A stretch of DNA of 18,491 nt from the NCBI GenBank assembly GCA_050729835.1, contig JBOHLS010000037.1:1-18491 (forward strand), read 5' to 3'. The translations under genes were made by a program, and so were the position numbers. Under the pieces are notes generated by a model. That model searched no databases, was not told the origin of the DNA, and worked only from the letters and a program-made list of their open reading frames with translations. Positions 1-7,116 of the stretch are shown here, piece after piece (position 1 is the first letter of the stretch; the number at the start of each line of letters is the position of its first letter). Source of the stretch: REEB95 sp050729835. GTDB lineage: Bacteria > Pseudomonadota > Alphaproteobacteria > ATCC43930 > CGMCC-115725.

Positions 1-313
1 AGAAGGATCGACCGTCGCACAAACCGGCCGCGCCTCCGGCCCTGCGCACCAAACGAAAGCTCATCACCGCTCGACAGCGGCCGATTCGTCACGCCATCAG
101 CCCTTGAAAACGGACATGAGAGAGTCCCTCACGACAGGGTCGAGACATTCCCCCTCACCCAGCATTAGGTAAGGTTCGCCCTTCGACAAGCTCAGGACTC
201 ACCAACCTAAAGCAACCCTCTCCCCCAATTGGGGAGAGAGGGAAGAGTGAGGGGGTGCGCTCGTTCTTGGGAACCGCGCCATGTCGGCGCGGTTTGGATT
301 TGCAGGAGAAGCC
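1..313. other. non-coding leader upstream of the thiolase operon
   Basis: I see no convincing complete gene in this stretch. A short minus-strand open frame could begin with GTG at 92 (MTNRPLSSGD...) and run out of the left edge, but it is only 30 codons long and I do not recognise it. The right half holds the composite repeat described separately. The thiolase ribosome binding site AGGAGA is at 304-309. No clear sigma-70 promoter stands out. Confidence 0.4.
150..255. repeat. composite intergenic inverted repeat (REP-like mosaic)
   Basis: Nested dyads are visible. An outer pair CCCCCTCAC (150-158) and GTGAGGGGG (247-255) is perfect over 9 bp. A second pair is TTAGGT (165-170) with ACCTAA (205-210). 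An inner hairpin, CCCTCTCCCC around 216-225 pairing with GGGGAGAGAGGG at 231-242, is centred on the 12-bp palindrome CCCCAATTGGGG. The segment CCTTCGACAAGCTCAGG (about 180-196) resembles sequence that recurs between genes in many alphaproteobacteria. From this I infer a dispersed repeat rather than a gene-specific regulator. The copy number in this genome cannot be judged from one window. Confidence 0.6.
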
Positions 314-1480
314 ATGACCGCCGCTATCATTGGCTGGGCCCATTCGCGCTTCGGCAAGCTCGAAGGCGAGGACATCGAAAGCCTGATCGTCCGCGTCTCC
401 GCCGATGCCATCAGGGACGCCGGGCTGGGGCCGGCCGACATCGACGAGATCTTCATCGGCACCTTCAACGGCGGCTTCGTGCGCCAGGAATTCCCGTCGT
501 CGCTGACGTTGCAGATCGACCCGAGCCTGCGTTTCAAGCCGGCGACCCGGGTCGAGAATGCGTGTGCCACGGGCAGCGCCGCGATCCATCAGGGCCTTAA
601 CGCCATCGCCGCCAAGCGCGCGCGCCGCGTGCTGATCGTCGGCGTCGAGAAGATGAGCGAGATCACCGGTCCGCAGGTCGGCGACATCTTGATTCGAGCG
701 GCGTATCTCAAAGAGGAAGGCGAGATCGAAGGCGGCTTCGCCGGCGTCTTCGGCCGCATCGCGCAGATGTATTTCCAGCGCTACGGCGACAAGTCCGACG
801 CGCTCGCCCGGATCGCCGCCAAGAACCATAAGAACGGCGCCGCCAATCCGCTAGCGCAGATCCGCAAGGACCTGGGCTACGATTTCTGCCGCACGGTCTC
901 CGACAAGAATCCCATCGTCGCCGGGCCGTTGCGCCGCACCGATTGCTCGCTGGTGTCCGATGGCGCGGCCGCGCTGGTGCTGACCGACATCGACACCGCG
1001 CTCGCCTCCAGGAAAGCCGTCGTGTTCCGCGCCGCGGAGCACGTCAACGACTTCCTGCCGATGTCCAAGCGCGACATCACCGGGTACGAAGGCGCGGCGC
1101 TTGCCTGGCAGCGCGCCTTCGACCATGCCGGCGTGACGCTCGGCGATCTGTCCTGCGCCGAGGTGCACGACTGCTTCACCATCGCCGAGCTGCTGATCTA
1201 CGAGGCGATGGGCCTGACGAAGGAAGGCGAGGGCGACAAGGTCGTCGAATCAGGCATCGCGGAAAAGACCGGCAAGCTGCCGATCAACGCCTCGGGCGGC
1301 CTCAAGGCCAAGGGCCATCCGATCGGCGCCACCGGGGTTTCCATGCATGTCCTTCAATCCATGCAGCTTACCGGCACGGCGGGCGACATCCAGCTGCCGA
1401 ACGTCAAGCTCGCCGGCGTGTTCAACATGGGCGGCGCCGCGGTCGCCAATTACGTCAGCATCCTCGAACGCCTGCGATGA
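314..1480 (+). CDS. thiolase family protein (SCP-x type acetyl-CoA acyltransferase)
   Basis: A 388-residue thiolase-fold enzyme expected to cleave or form the carbon-carbon bond of a 3-ketoacyl-CoA in the cytoplasm. Visible motifs are the nucleophilic cysteine in NACATGSAA (Cys84), the HDCFTIAE segment near 284-291, and the GHPIGATG histidine loop near 335. The C-terminus reads NMGGAAVANY where classical thiolases carry a second cysteine in a CxGGG motif. This is usual for the SCP-x-like subgroup, whose exact substrates are often unknown. I chose ATG 314 because AGGAGA lies 4 bases upstream (304-309) and the protein then begins TAAIIGWAHSRFG, like the family; an in-frame ATG at 281 lacks this support. 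The stop overlaps the next start as ATGA, so the two genes are translationally coupled. The substrate is uncertain. Confidence 0.9.
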   Translation: MTAAIIGWAHSRFGKLEGEDIESLIVRVSADAIRDAGLGPADIDEIFIGTFNGGFVRQEFPSSLTLQIDPSLRFKPATRVENACATGSAAIHQGLNAIAAKRARRVLIVGVEKMSEITGPQVGDILIRAAYLKEEGEIEGGFAGVFGRIAQMYFQRYGDKSDALARIAAKNHKNGAANPLAQIRKDLGYDFCRTVSDKNPIVAGPLRRTDCSLVSDGAAALVLTDIDTALASRKAVVFRAAEHVNDFLPMSKRDITGYEGAALAWQRAFDHAGVTLGDLSCAEVHDCFTIAELLIYEAMGLTKEGEGDKVVESGIAEKTGKLPINASGGLKAKGHPIGATGVSMHVLQSMQLTGTAGDIQLPNVKLAGVFNMGGAAVANYVSILERLR

Positions 1481-2472
1481 GCGGCACTTTCACCGCGCTG
1501 CTGCTGGAGGAAAGCGCCGGCAAGGTCACGTCGCGCGTCGCGTCGCTGCCGGAAAGCGACCTGCCGCCGGGCGACGTCACCGTCGCGGTCGAGTATTCGA
1601 CGCTCAACTACAAGGACGGCATGATCCTGCAAGGGATCGGCAAGCTGGTGCGCAAATATCCGCACGTGCCGGGCATCGATTTCGCCGGCACGGTCGATAG
1701 CTCCACCGTGCCGGACTGGAAGCCGGGCGACAAGGTCGTGCTCACCGGCTGGCGCGTCGGCGAGAATTCGTGGGGCGGCTATGCCCAGAAGGCGCGCGTC
1801 AAGGCGAGCCAGCTGGTGCGCCTGCCCGACGGCATCAGCACCAAGCGCGCCATGGCGATCGGCACCGCCGGCTTCACCGCGATGCTGGCGGTGATGGCGC
1901 TCGAGGACAACGGCTTGCAGCCGGGCGCTGGCGAAGTGCTGGTGACCGGTGCGGCCGGCGGCCTGGGCAGCGTCGCGGTCGCGATCCTGGCCAACCTCGG
2001 TCACCGGGTCGCCGCTTCCACCGGCCGACCGCAGACCCATGACTATCTGAAGTTGTTGGGTGCGAGCGTTTTGGTCGACCGCGCCGAGCTCGCCAAGCCG
2101 CCGGCGCGGCCGCTCGACAGCGAACGCTGGTCCGGCGCCATCGACAGCGTCGGCAGCACGACACTGGCGACCGTGCTGACCCAGCTCAAATATCGCGCCG
2201 CCGTCGCGTCGTGCGGCCTCGCCGGCGGTAGCGATCTGCCGGCCAGCGTCATTCCCTTCCTGCTCCGCGGCGTCCGCCTGATCGGCATCGATTCCGTGAT
2301 GTGCCCGCTGCCCCAGCGCCAAGCCGCCTGGGCGCGCTTGGCGCGCGACCTGCCGCTCGACAAGCTTGATGCCATGACCGAAACCGTGCCGCTGGCCGAT
2401 CTGCCGAAGCTCGCCGCGGCCATTCTCAAAGGCGGCGTCCGCGGCCGGCTGGTCGTCAAAATCTCGCGCTAG
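1477..2472 (+). CDS. acuI: AcuI/YhdH-family NADPH-dependent acrylyl-CoA reductase-like oxidoreductase
   Basis: A 331-residue zinc-independent medium-chain dehydrogenase/reductase. The N-terminal GroES-like half contains STLNYKDGMILQG and PGIDFAGTV, both typical of the YhdH/YhfP/AcuI group. The Rossmann nucleotide-binding loop VTGAAGGLGSVAV starts at residue 156. Characterised family members reduce acrylyl-CoA to propionyl-CoA with NADPH and so detoxify acrylate in the cytoplasm; I infer that role here only from family similarity. The length equals the family norm (about 325-330). The ATG overlaps the thiolase stop by 4 bp, so the pair is one operon and may act on the same CoA intermediates. 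It could equally be a general enone or quinone reductase. Confidence 0.85.
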   Translation: MSGTFTALLLEESAGKVTSRVASLPESDLPPGDVTVAVEYSTLNYKDGMILQGIGKLVRKYPHVPGIDFAGTVDSSTVPDWKPGDKVVLTGWRVGENSWGGYAQKARVKASQLVRLPDGISTKRAMAIGTAGFTAMLAVMALEDNGLQPGAGEVLVTGAAGGLGSVAVAILANLGHRVAASTGRPQTHDYLKLLGASVLVDRAELAKPPARPLDSERWSGAIDSVGSTTLATVLTQLKYRAAVASCGLAGGSDLPASVIPFLLRGVRLIGIDSVMCPLPQRQAAWARLARDLPLDKLDAMTETVPLADLPKLAAAILKGGVRGRLVVKISR

Positions 2473-2514
2473 AATTAAAAATTTTCCATCTATTCAGATA
2501 GATATAGACATTTC

Positions 2515-2537
2515 TTAAGCCTTAACCTAATTTTTAC
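2515..2537 (+). promoter_or_regulatory. candidate CtrA-type binding boxes upstream of the amidase
   Basis: The AT-rich gap 2473-2592 contains TTAA (2515-2518), a second TTAAC (2522-2526), and TTTAC at 2533-2537. The second and third elements are separated by exactly 7 bp, matching the alphaproteobacterial CtrA consensus TTAA-N7-TTAAC with one mismatch. A half-site TTAACCAT also lies directly after the amidase stop (3391-3398). A GANTC (GAATC) methylation site is in the same gap. CtrA control of a cell-separation enzyme would make sense, but this is inferred from motif similarity alone, and AT-rich gaps produce such motifs by chance. Confidence 0.3.
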
Positions 2538-2592
2538 CGTCAAGTGCTTGAACATCCCTATGGGAATCGCTGTCTAGCGAAGGGATTTGGCC

Positions 2593-3390
2593 TTGTCGCG
2601 CGCTACCATCGACCGTCGCCGCTTCAACCAGCTCGTTGCCGCGCTCGTCGCCGGCGCCAGCATTATGCCGGTACGGCGCGTGCTCGCCGCCTCCGCGGCC
2701 AGGCCGAATTCGCCCCTGGTCGTGCTCGATGCTGGCCATGGCGGTATCGATCCAGGCGCAATCGGCGTCATCGGCACCTACGAGAAGAACATCGCGTTGC
2801 CGACCGTGCTCGAGCTGGCGCGGCAGCTCGAAACGACGCGCCGGTATCGCGTCCAGCTCACCCGCCGCGATGACGAGTTCATTTCGCTCGAAGGCCGCGT
2901 CGCTCGCGCCCGCGCCGCCGGCGCCGACCTGTTCCTTTCGGTGCATGCCGATGCGCTGCCCGACCGGGCCGCGCGCGGCGCCTCGGTCTATACGCTGTCG
3001 GAGCGGGCCTCCGATCGCGAGGCGGCGTTGCTCGCGGCGAGCGAGAACCGCGCCGATCTGGTCGGCGGCGTGAAGCTCGACACCCACGATCCCGAGGTCA
3101 ACGGCATCCTCATCGACCTGGCGCGCCGCCAGACCAACAATCTTTCCATCCGTTTCGCGCAGGACGTGGTTAACGAGCTCGGCCGGCATGTGGTGATGTT
3201 AACCAACAGCCACCGTTCCGCCGGCTTCGCGGTGCTCAAGGCGCCCGACATTCCATCGGCCCTGGTCGAGATCGGCTGCCTATCGAACCGCACGGAAGAG
3301 CTCGATCTGCGCCGCCTGCCTTACCGCACGGAAGTGGCACGGTCGCTTACCCACTCGATCGGCGATTATTTCGATGCCATCGGCGCCTGA
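2593..3390 (+). CDS. amiC: N-acetylmuramoyl-L-alanine amidase (AmiC type, Tat signal)
   Basis: A 265-residue zinc amidase (Amidase_3) that cuts the bond between N-acetylmuramic acid and the peptide stem during cell separation. Zinc ligands fit His49 in VVLDAGHGGIDPGAIG, Glu64 in TYEKNIAL and His118 in FLSVHADA; the catalytic glutamate is Glu226 in PSALVEIGCLSN. Residues about 135-185 (SERASDREAALLAASENRAD and on) match the helical insert that blocks the active site until LytM-type activators bind. The N-terminus RRRFNQL plus a hydrophobic stretch fits a twin-arginine signal, as in E. coli AmiA and AmiC. There is no AMIN domain, so septal targeting must be by other means. I chose TTG 2593 because AAGGGA (2580-2585) sits 7 bases before it; the TTG at 2587 is too close to that site. 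Confidence 0.9.
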   Translation: MSRATIDRRRFNQLVAALVAGASIMPVRRVLAASAARPNSPLVVLDAGHGGIDPGAIGVIGTYEKNIALPTVLELARQLETTRRYRVQLTRRDDEFISLEGRVARARAAGADLFLSVHADALPDRAARGASVYTLSERASDREAALLAASENRADLVGGVKLDTHDPEVNGILIDLARRQTNNLSIRFAQDVVNELGRHVVMLTNSHRSAGFAVLKAPDIPSALVEIGCLSNRTEELDLRRLPYRTEVARSLTHSIGDYFDAIGA

Positions 3391-3460
3391 TTAACCATGC
3401 AACCTTTGGGCGCCACCGCGACTTAATAATTTGTTGAGAATTTGCGCCGTATAACCACCA

Positions 3461-3548
3461 TGCGGTTCGGGATTCCGGTCCCACCGCAAGTCCTTCGGGC
3501 TTTTCCTCCCTGAACTTGGGCCGCGCCGCAAAGCGCGGCCCATTTTTC
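3461..3548 (+). ncRNA. candidate small RNA of the suhB / alpha-r8 (MmgR) family
   Basis: This short region between the amidase and the insertion sequence looks like a free-standing small RNA gene. A TATAAC box at 3450-3455 would start transcription near 3461. The 10-mer TTTCCTCCCT (3502-3511), a CU-rich anti-Shine-Dalgarno signature I associate with the alphaproteobacterial alpha-r8/MmgR family, lies just upstream of a perfect terminator stem (3518-3541). GTTCGGGA near 3464 can pair with TCCC-T-GAAC at 3508-3516 to form an outer stem. MmgR in Sinorhizobium meliloti limits polyhydroxybutyrate storage under nitrogen limitation; any such role here is inference. No good -35 lies at the standard distance. 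Family assignment rests on remembered motifs, not a covariance search. Confidence 0.65.
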
Positions 3549-3549
3549 T
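3518..3549 (+). terminator. rho-independent terminator of the small RNA
   Basis: A perfect 9-bp stem, GGGCCGCGC (3518-3526) and GCGCGGCCC (3533-3541), with a 6-nt loop, is followed at once by ATTTTTCT. The T-tract is also the left target duplication of the insertion sequence. Before insertion the tail would have read ATTTTTCTTTTGG; now it runs ATTTTTCTGGCT, so termination is probably kept but the tail is shorter. Confidence 0.85.
3542..3549. repeat. left 8-bp target site duplication of the ISL3 element
   Basis: ATTTTTCT occurs immediately outside the left inverted repeat and again, identically, outside the right one (4935-4942). Eight bp is the duplication length typical of the ISL3 family. 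Confidence 0.9.
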
Positions 3550-3581
3550 GGCTCATCAGGGAATCGAGTGGATGATTTGAG
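3550..3581 (+). repeat. left terminal inverted repeat of the ISL3 element
   Basis: It begins GGCTCATCAGGGAATCG. Compared with the reverse complement of 4903-4934 (GGGTCTTCGGGAAGTCG...), 22 of 32 positions agree, including the GG start and the GAG at position 30-32. The transposase stop codon lies just inside it, at 3587-3589. Confidence 0.85.
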
Positions 3582-3586
3582 GGTGT

Positions 3587-4738
3587 TCAGAGCGCGGGCA
3601 GCATGCATGTGAGCACCTTCAGTCGCAGATATTCCTGGTCGCGCAGGCCGTAGGCGCGGTGCTAGAGGACGCGGATCTTGTTGTTGAGGCCTTCGACGAA
3701 GCCGAGCGAGACCTTGTTCTCGGGCCGGCAATAGGCGGCGATGCCGTCCCAATGACGGTCGATCATCTCGGCGAACTTCTGGTCGGGCTCGAGCCGCTGC
3801 CATTTCAGGCTGGCGCGCCAGTTCTCGAAGAAGCGCCGTGCCCAGCCCTCGCGCTCGTAGCCCCAGAGCTGGCCGAAGGACTCCTTCAGGACGTAGGCCG
3901 TGTTCAGCCGCTTGTTCGCTGCCAGCAGAAGCTTGAGCGATCTCTTGCCTTCCAGGCTGAGGTTCTCGTGGCGCGTGAGCAGCGTGTATTTCTGCCCCTT
4001 GATGAAGCGCCGGTCCTTGCCCGCTGAGCCGCGCGTATTCGGCCTTGCGGACCTTGTCGAGCGCCTCCCCCAGATGGCGCATGACGTGGAACTTGTCGAA
4101 CAGGATCGCGGCCTGCGGCGCCCGTTCGCGCGTCACGTTGCGGAACGGCTTCCACAGGTCCATCACCGCCAGGCGAATGCCGCGGCTCTTCTTGTGGCCC
4201 AGCCAGTCGTAGAGCTGCGCCAGGCTCGCCTCCGAGCGATCCGACCCGCCGAACCAGATCGGCCCGGCGGCGGATCAGGTCGCTCACCACGATGCGGTAG
4301 CTATGGCCCTTGCGGATCGAGATCTCGTCGATGCCGATCGCCTTGGGACCCGGCGTGCCCGCGCGGGCAAGCTGGGCTTGCATGGACTGCTTCTCCAGCG
4401 TCTTGACCCGTGTCCCAGTCGAGCTTCAGCTCCCTGGCAATGTCCTTGATCGTCGCCCCCCCGGCAGCGCCGGCCCACGTAATGGGCGAAGCGCTTGGTG
4501 TAGAGGGGATTGTCCGCCAGGAAGTCGAGCTTCTCGCGCTTCACGGCACCGCAGATCCGGCATCGGACGCGCCGGACTTCGACCTCCAGGAAGACGCGCG
4601 CGTCGCCGCACGACAGATCGCGAACCCGCCGGATGCGCCGGTCGTACCAACCTGAATGAATCCGCCCGCAGCGCCCGCAGGCCGTTCTTTTGAGCGTCGG
4701 GCAAGGCTGATGATCCGCGCCTTCGGGTCGCCGAACAC
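3587..4738 (-). pseudogene. ISL3-family transposase, multiply frameshifted
   Basis: Reading the minus strand across frames restores a typical ISL3 transposase. It has an N-terminal zinc ribbon (CGRCG ... CRICG), then IGIDEISIRKGHSYR with the first catalytic Asp, VMDLWKPFRN with the second, FDKFHVMRHLGEALDKVR, and FVEGLNNKIR with the Glu, ending EYLRLKVLTCMLPAL. Each frame change is explained by one extra G in a G-run, at + strand C-runs 4456-4462, 4407-4409, 4263-4265 and 4020-4022. A -1 change in the T-run 4688-4691 is likely near the N-terminus. One codon, normally CAG in this motif (RVLQ), is TAG at 3662-3664. The true start is uncertain; GTG 4738 (FGDPKARI...) is a guess. The enzyme cannot be made in full. 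Confidence 0.88.
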
Positions 4739-4902
4739 GCCCCGTACCGTCGGCTGTGGACGAAACCCCGGGAACGCGTATGCATCCCCCAGGCGCCGCT
4801 CTCTTCTCGCTGGTCTGGCCATCCCGTCACGATGCCAAAATCCAACGCCTCGCGATACACGGGAAACTCAACAGCCATGCGCATTCCCGCGACGTTTGCG
4901 CC

Positions 4903-4934
4903 CTCAGACTACCCACACGACTTCCCGAAGACCC
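4903..4934 (-). repeat. right terminal inverted repeat of the ISL3 element
   Basis: On the minus strand it begins GGGTCTTCGGGAAGTCG and pairs with 3550-3581. It lies about 165 bp upstream of the assumed transposase start; that gap would hold the transposase promoter and shows no other gene. Confidence 0.85.
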
Positions 4935-4942
4935 ATTTTTCT
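4935..4942. repeat. right 8-bp target site duplication of the ISL3 element
   Basis: ATTTTTCT, identical to 3542-3549. Host sequence resumes here with TTTTGGCGG, leading into the sensor kinase leader. Confidence 0.9.
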
Positions 4943-4945
4943 TTT

Positions 4946-4980
4946 GGCGGCTCGCCGGCTAATATAGCCGCCAGGGAGGA
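4946..4980 (+). promoter_or_regulatory. short leader of the sensor kinase: hairpin, -10-like box and strong ribosome binding site
   Basis: A 7-bp inverted repeat GGCGGCT (4946-4952) and AGCCGCC (4966-4972) encloses TAATAT (4960-4965), a good -10 match. AGGGAGGA (4973-4980) is a strong Shine-Dalgarno sequence that fixes the TTG start at 4986. If TAATAT is used, the -35 would fall on the target duplication at about 4937-4942, so the insertion changed the sequence upstream of this promoter. The hairpin could alternatively be what remains of bidirectional termination. Confidence 0.35.
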
Positions 4981-4985
4981 AGCGA

Positions 4986-7091
4986 TTGGCAGAACGCGCT
5001 GAATCGGCCGCCCGGGACGCTATCCGGCCGTTGCAGGTGCTGCTGGCGGCGGCAATCGCCACGCCGATCCTGCTGTTTGCCGGCGCCGCTTGGCTCAATT
5101 ACCGCTCGACGCTCGCCGATGCCCGCGAGCGCATCGACCGGCTGGCGGACGTCGCCGCGCAGCAGGCGCAGACCGTCTTCCAGACCGACGCTTTCGCCGC
5201 CGACCGCATCGCCGACCACACCGCGACGATGACCTGGGAGCAGATCGCCCAGTCGCCCGAGCTCAACCAGTTCCTCAAGCAGATCAAGGCGAGCCTGCCG
5301 CAGGCCGCGATGATCCGGCTGGTGGCGCCGGACGGCCGCGTCGCGGCGACCGACGCGCAGTTTCCCGCGCCGGACCTGGTCGCCGAGCCGCGCCCCGATT
5401 TCCGCGTCCGCCGGCCCGGCGCGGACGCATTGCTGATCTCGACAGTCGGGCGCGCCAAGTTGAGCGGCGCGATGGAGTTCATCGTCGCCCGGCCCAAGCC
5501 GGACCGCGACACGCCCGGCGGCCTGATCGAGATCGTGATGAATCCGGAATACTTCACCATGTTCTATGCCGCGCTTGCCGAGGAGCACGATTCCAGCACC
5601 AGCCTGGTGCGCGACGATGGCGTGCTGCTTGCCCGCGATCCGTCGGCGGGTGCCCCGGTCAAGTTTGCTGCCGGCAGCCCGCTGATGCGGGAGATCCGCG
5701 GCGATCCGGAATTCGGGACCTACAGCACCGGATCGACAGCCAACGGCACCGAGCGCCTGTTCGCTTACGAGCGGGTGGACAATCTCCCGATCTACGTCGT
5801 CGCCGGCGTCGACCGGGCCGCGATCGTCGCTGCCTGGGCACGCTTGATGGCCAGCCACCTGATTTACGGCGTTCCGGTCACGCTGTCGCTCATCGCGGCG
5901 AGCGTGATCGCGCTCCGCCGCACCCGTCAGGCGGCGGCTGAGGCCGAGCGCCGCGCCGAGCTCGAAGAGCAGTACCGCCAGGCGCAGAAGATGGAGGCGA
6001 TCGGGCAGCTCACCGGCGGGGTGGCGCACGACTTCAACAATCTGCTGACGGTGATCCTCGGCAGCCTTGAGCAGCTCCAACACCACGTCGTCACCGAACC
6101 GGCCAGGCGGCTCATCCAGGCCGCCATGCGCGGCGCCGAGCGCGGCGCGCGCCTGACCCAGTCGCTGCTGTCGTTCGCGCGCCGGCAATCGCTGCGGCCG
6201 GAGACCGTCAACCTCAACCGCGTCATCAAGGAGTTCGGCGACCTGCTGCGCGGCGCGGCGGGCGACCATGTGCAAATCCAGTTCCTGCTCAATCTCACGG
6301 TCGATCCCTGCCGCGTCGATCCGGCGCAGTTCCAGGCGGCGCTGCTCAACCTGGTGGTCAACGCGCGCGATGCCATGCCCGAGGGGGGCGGGCGGGTTTC
6401 GATCGAGACCGATACCATCGCGCTCAACGCCGATTCCGGCGTCGGCGTCGCGCCCGGCCGCTATGTGCGTGTGACCGTGAGCGACACCGGGTCCGGCATG
6501 ACACCCGAAGTGATCGAGCGCGCCTTCGAGCCGTTCTACACCACCAAGGAGGTGGGTAAAGGCAGCGGCCTCGGCCTGTCGCAGGTCTACGGCTTCGTCA
6601 AGCAATCGGGCGGCCATATCGAGCTCACCTCCGAGCCTGGCATTGGCACGACCGTGCGGCTTTATCTGCCGCGCGCCGACGCCGCACCCAAGGATCGCGT
6701 CGAGGCCGTGGCGCATGTCGCCGCCGGCAAGGCCGAGACCGTGCTGGTGGTCGAGGACGACGCCGAATTGCGCGAGATGGTGGCGGAGAGCTTGCGCTCG
6801 CTCGGCTATCGCGTGCTGACCGCGGCCGATGCGTCGGCGGCGCTGGCCTTGGTCGAGCGCGAGTCGCGGGTGGATCTGCTGTTCAGCGACTATTCGATGC
6901 CGCGCAGCATGCTCGGCGACGAACTGGCGCGGCGTGCGCGCCGCCTCAAACGCGGCCTCAAGGTGCTGCTGACCTCGGGCTATGCGGTCGCTCAGCAGGG
7001 CGCCGGCATCGCCGAATTCACCCTGTTGCAGAAGCCCTATCGCCAGGACGAGCTCGCCCACGCCATCCGTCAGACGCTCGACCGCAGTTAG
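4986..7091 (+). CDS. membrane-bound hybrid sensor histidine kinase with C-terminal receiver
   Basis: A 701-residue hybrid kinase. Membrane segment 1 spans about residues 17-38. A periplasmic sensing domain of Cache/PDC type spans about 39-285. Membrane segment 2 spans about 288-312, followed by a short helical linker. The phosphorylated histidine is His348 in GQLTGGVAHDFNNLLTV. The ATP-binding domain shows Asn459 in NLVVNARDAMPEGG, Asp500 in DTGSGM, and KGSGLGLSQVYGFVKQSGG. A receiver domain spans about 586-700, with acidic residues EDD at 590-592, phosphoacceptor Asp635 in FSDYSMP and Lys in LLQKPY. There is no histidine phosphotransfer domain and no adjacent response regulator gene, so the output partner is elsewhere. 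TTG start chosen from AGGGAGGA 5 bases upstream. The ligand is unknown; Cache domains often bind small carboxylates or amino acids. Confidence 0.9.
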   Translation: MAERAESAARDAIRPLQVLLAAAIATPILLFAGAAWLNYRSTLADARERIDRLADVAAQQAQTVFQTDAFAADRIADHTATMTWEQIAQSPELNQFLKQIKASLPQAAMIRLVAPDGRVAATDAQFPAPDLVAEPRPDFRVRRPGADALLISTVGRAKLSGAMEFIVARPKPDRDTPGGLIEIVMNPEYFTMFYAALAEEHDSSTSLVRDDGVLLARDPSAGAPVKFAAGSPLMREIRGDPEFGTYSTGSTANGTERLFAYERVDNLPIYVVAGVDRAAIVAAWARLMASHLIYGVPVTLSLIAASVIALRRTRQAAAEAERRAELEEQYRQAQKMEAIGQLTGGVAHDFNNLLTVILGSLEQLQHHVVTEPARRLIQAAMRGAERGARLTQSLLSFARRQSLRPETVNLNRVIKEFGDLLRGAAGDHVQIQFLLNLTVDPCRVDPAQFQAALLNLVVNARDAMPEGGGRVSIETDTIALNADSGVGVAPGRYVRVTVSDTGSGMTPEVIERAFEPFYTTKEVGKGSGLGLSQVYGFVKQSGGHIELTSEPGIGTTVRLYLPRADAAPKDRVEAVAHVAAGKAETVLVVEDDAELREMVAESLRSLGYRVLTAADASAALALVERESRVDLLFSDYSMPRSMLGDELARRARRLKRGLKVLLTSGYAVAQQGAGIAEFTLLQKPYRQDELAHAIRQTLDRS

Positions 7092-7116
7092 TTCGTTTGC
7101 GCTATGCTGCGGGCCG

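Larger units (their letters stand above)
3550..4934 (-). mobile_element. ISL3-family insertion sequence, complete but inactive (1385 bp)
   Basis: The boundaries are fixed by three agreeing signals: inverted repeats at 3550-3581 and 4903-4934 (22 of 32 positions match without gaps, more with gaps), a perfect 8-bp duplication ATTTTTCT on both sides, and a size (1385 bp) normal for ISL3 elements. It carries one transposase gene on the minus strand, ruined by frameshifts and a stop. The target lies in the T-tract of a small RNA terminator, in what was a gap of only a few dozen bp before the sensor kinase. The intact duplication indicates simple transposition, with no later rearrangement around the element. 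Confidence 0.92.

Noticed and set aside
1..92. Possible start of a minus-strand gene (GTG at 92) leaving the window
   Set aside because: Only 30 codons are visible, with no recognisable family and only a moderate ribosome binding site. It cannot be supported without more sequence.
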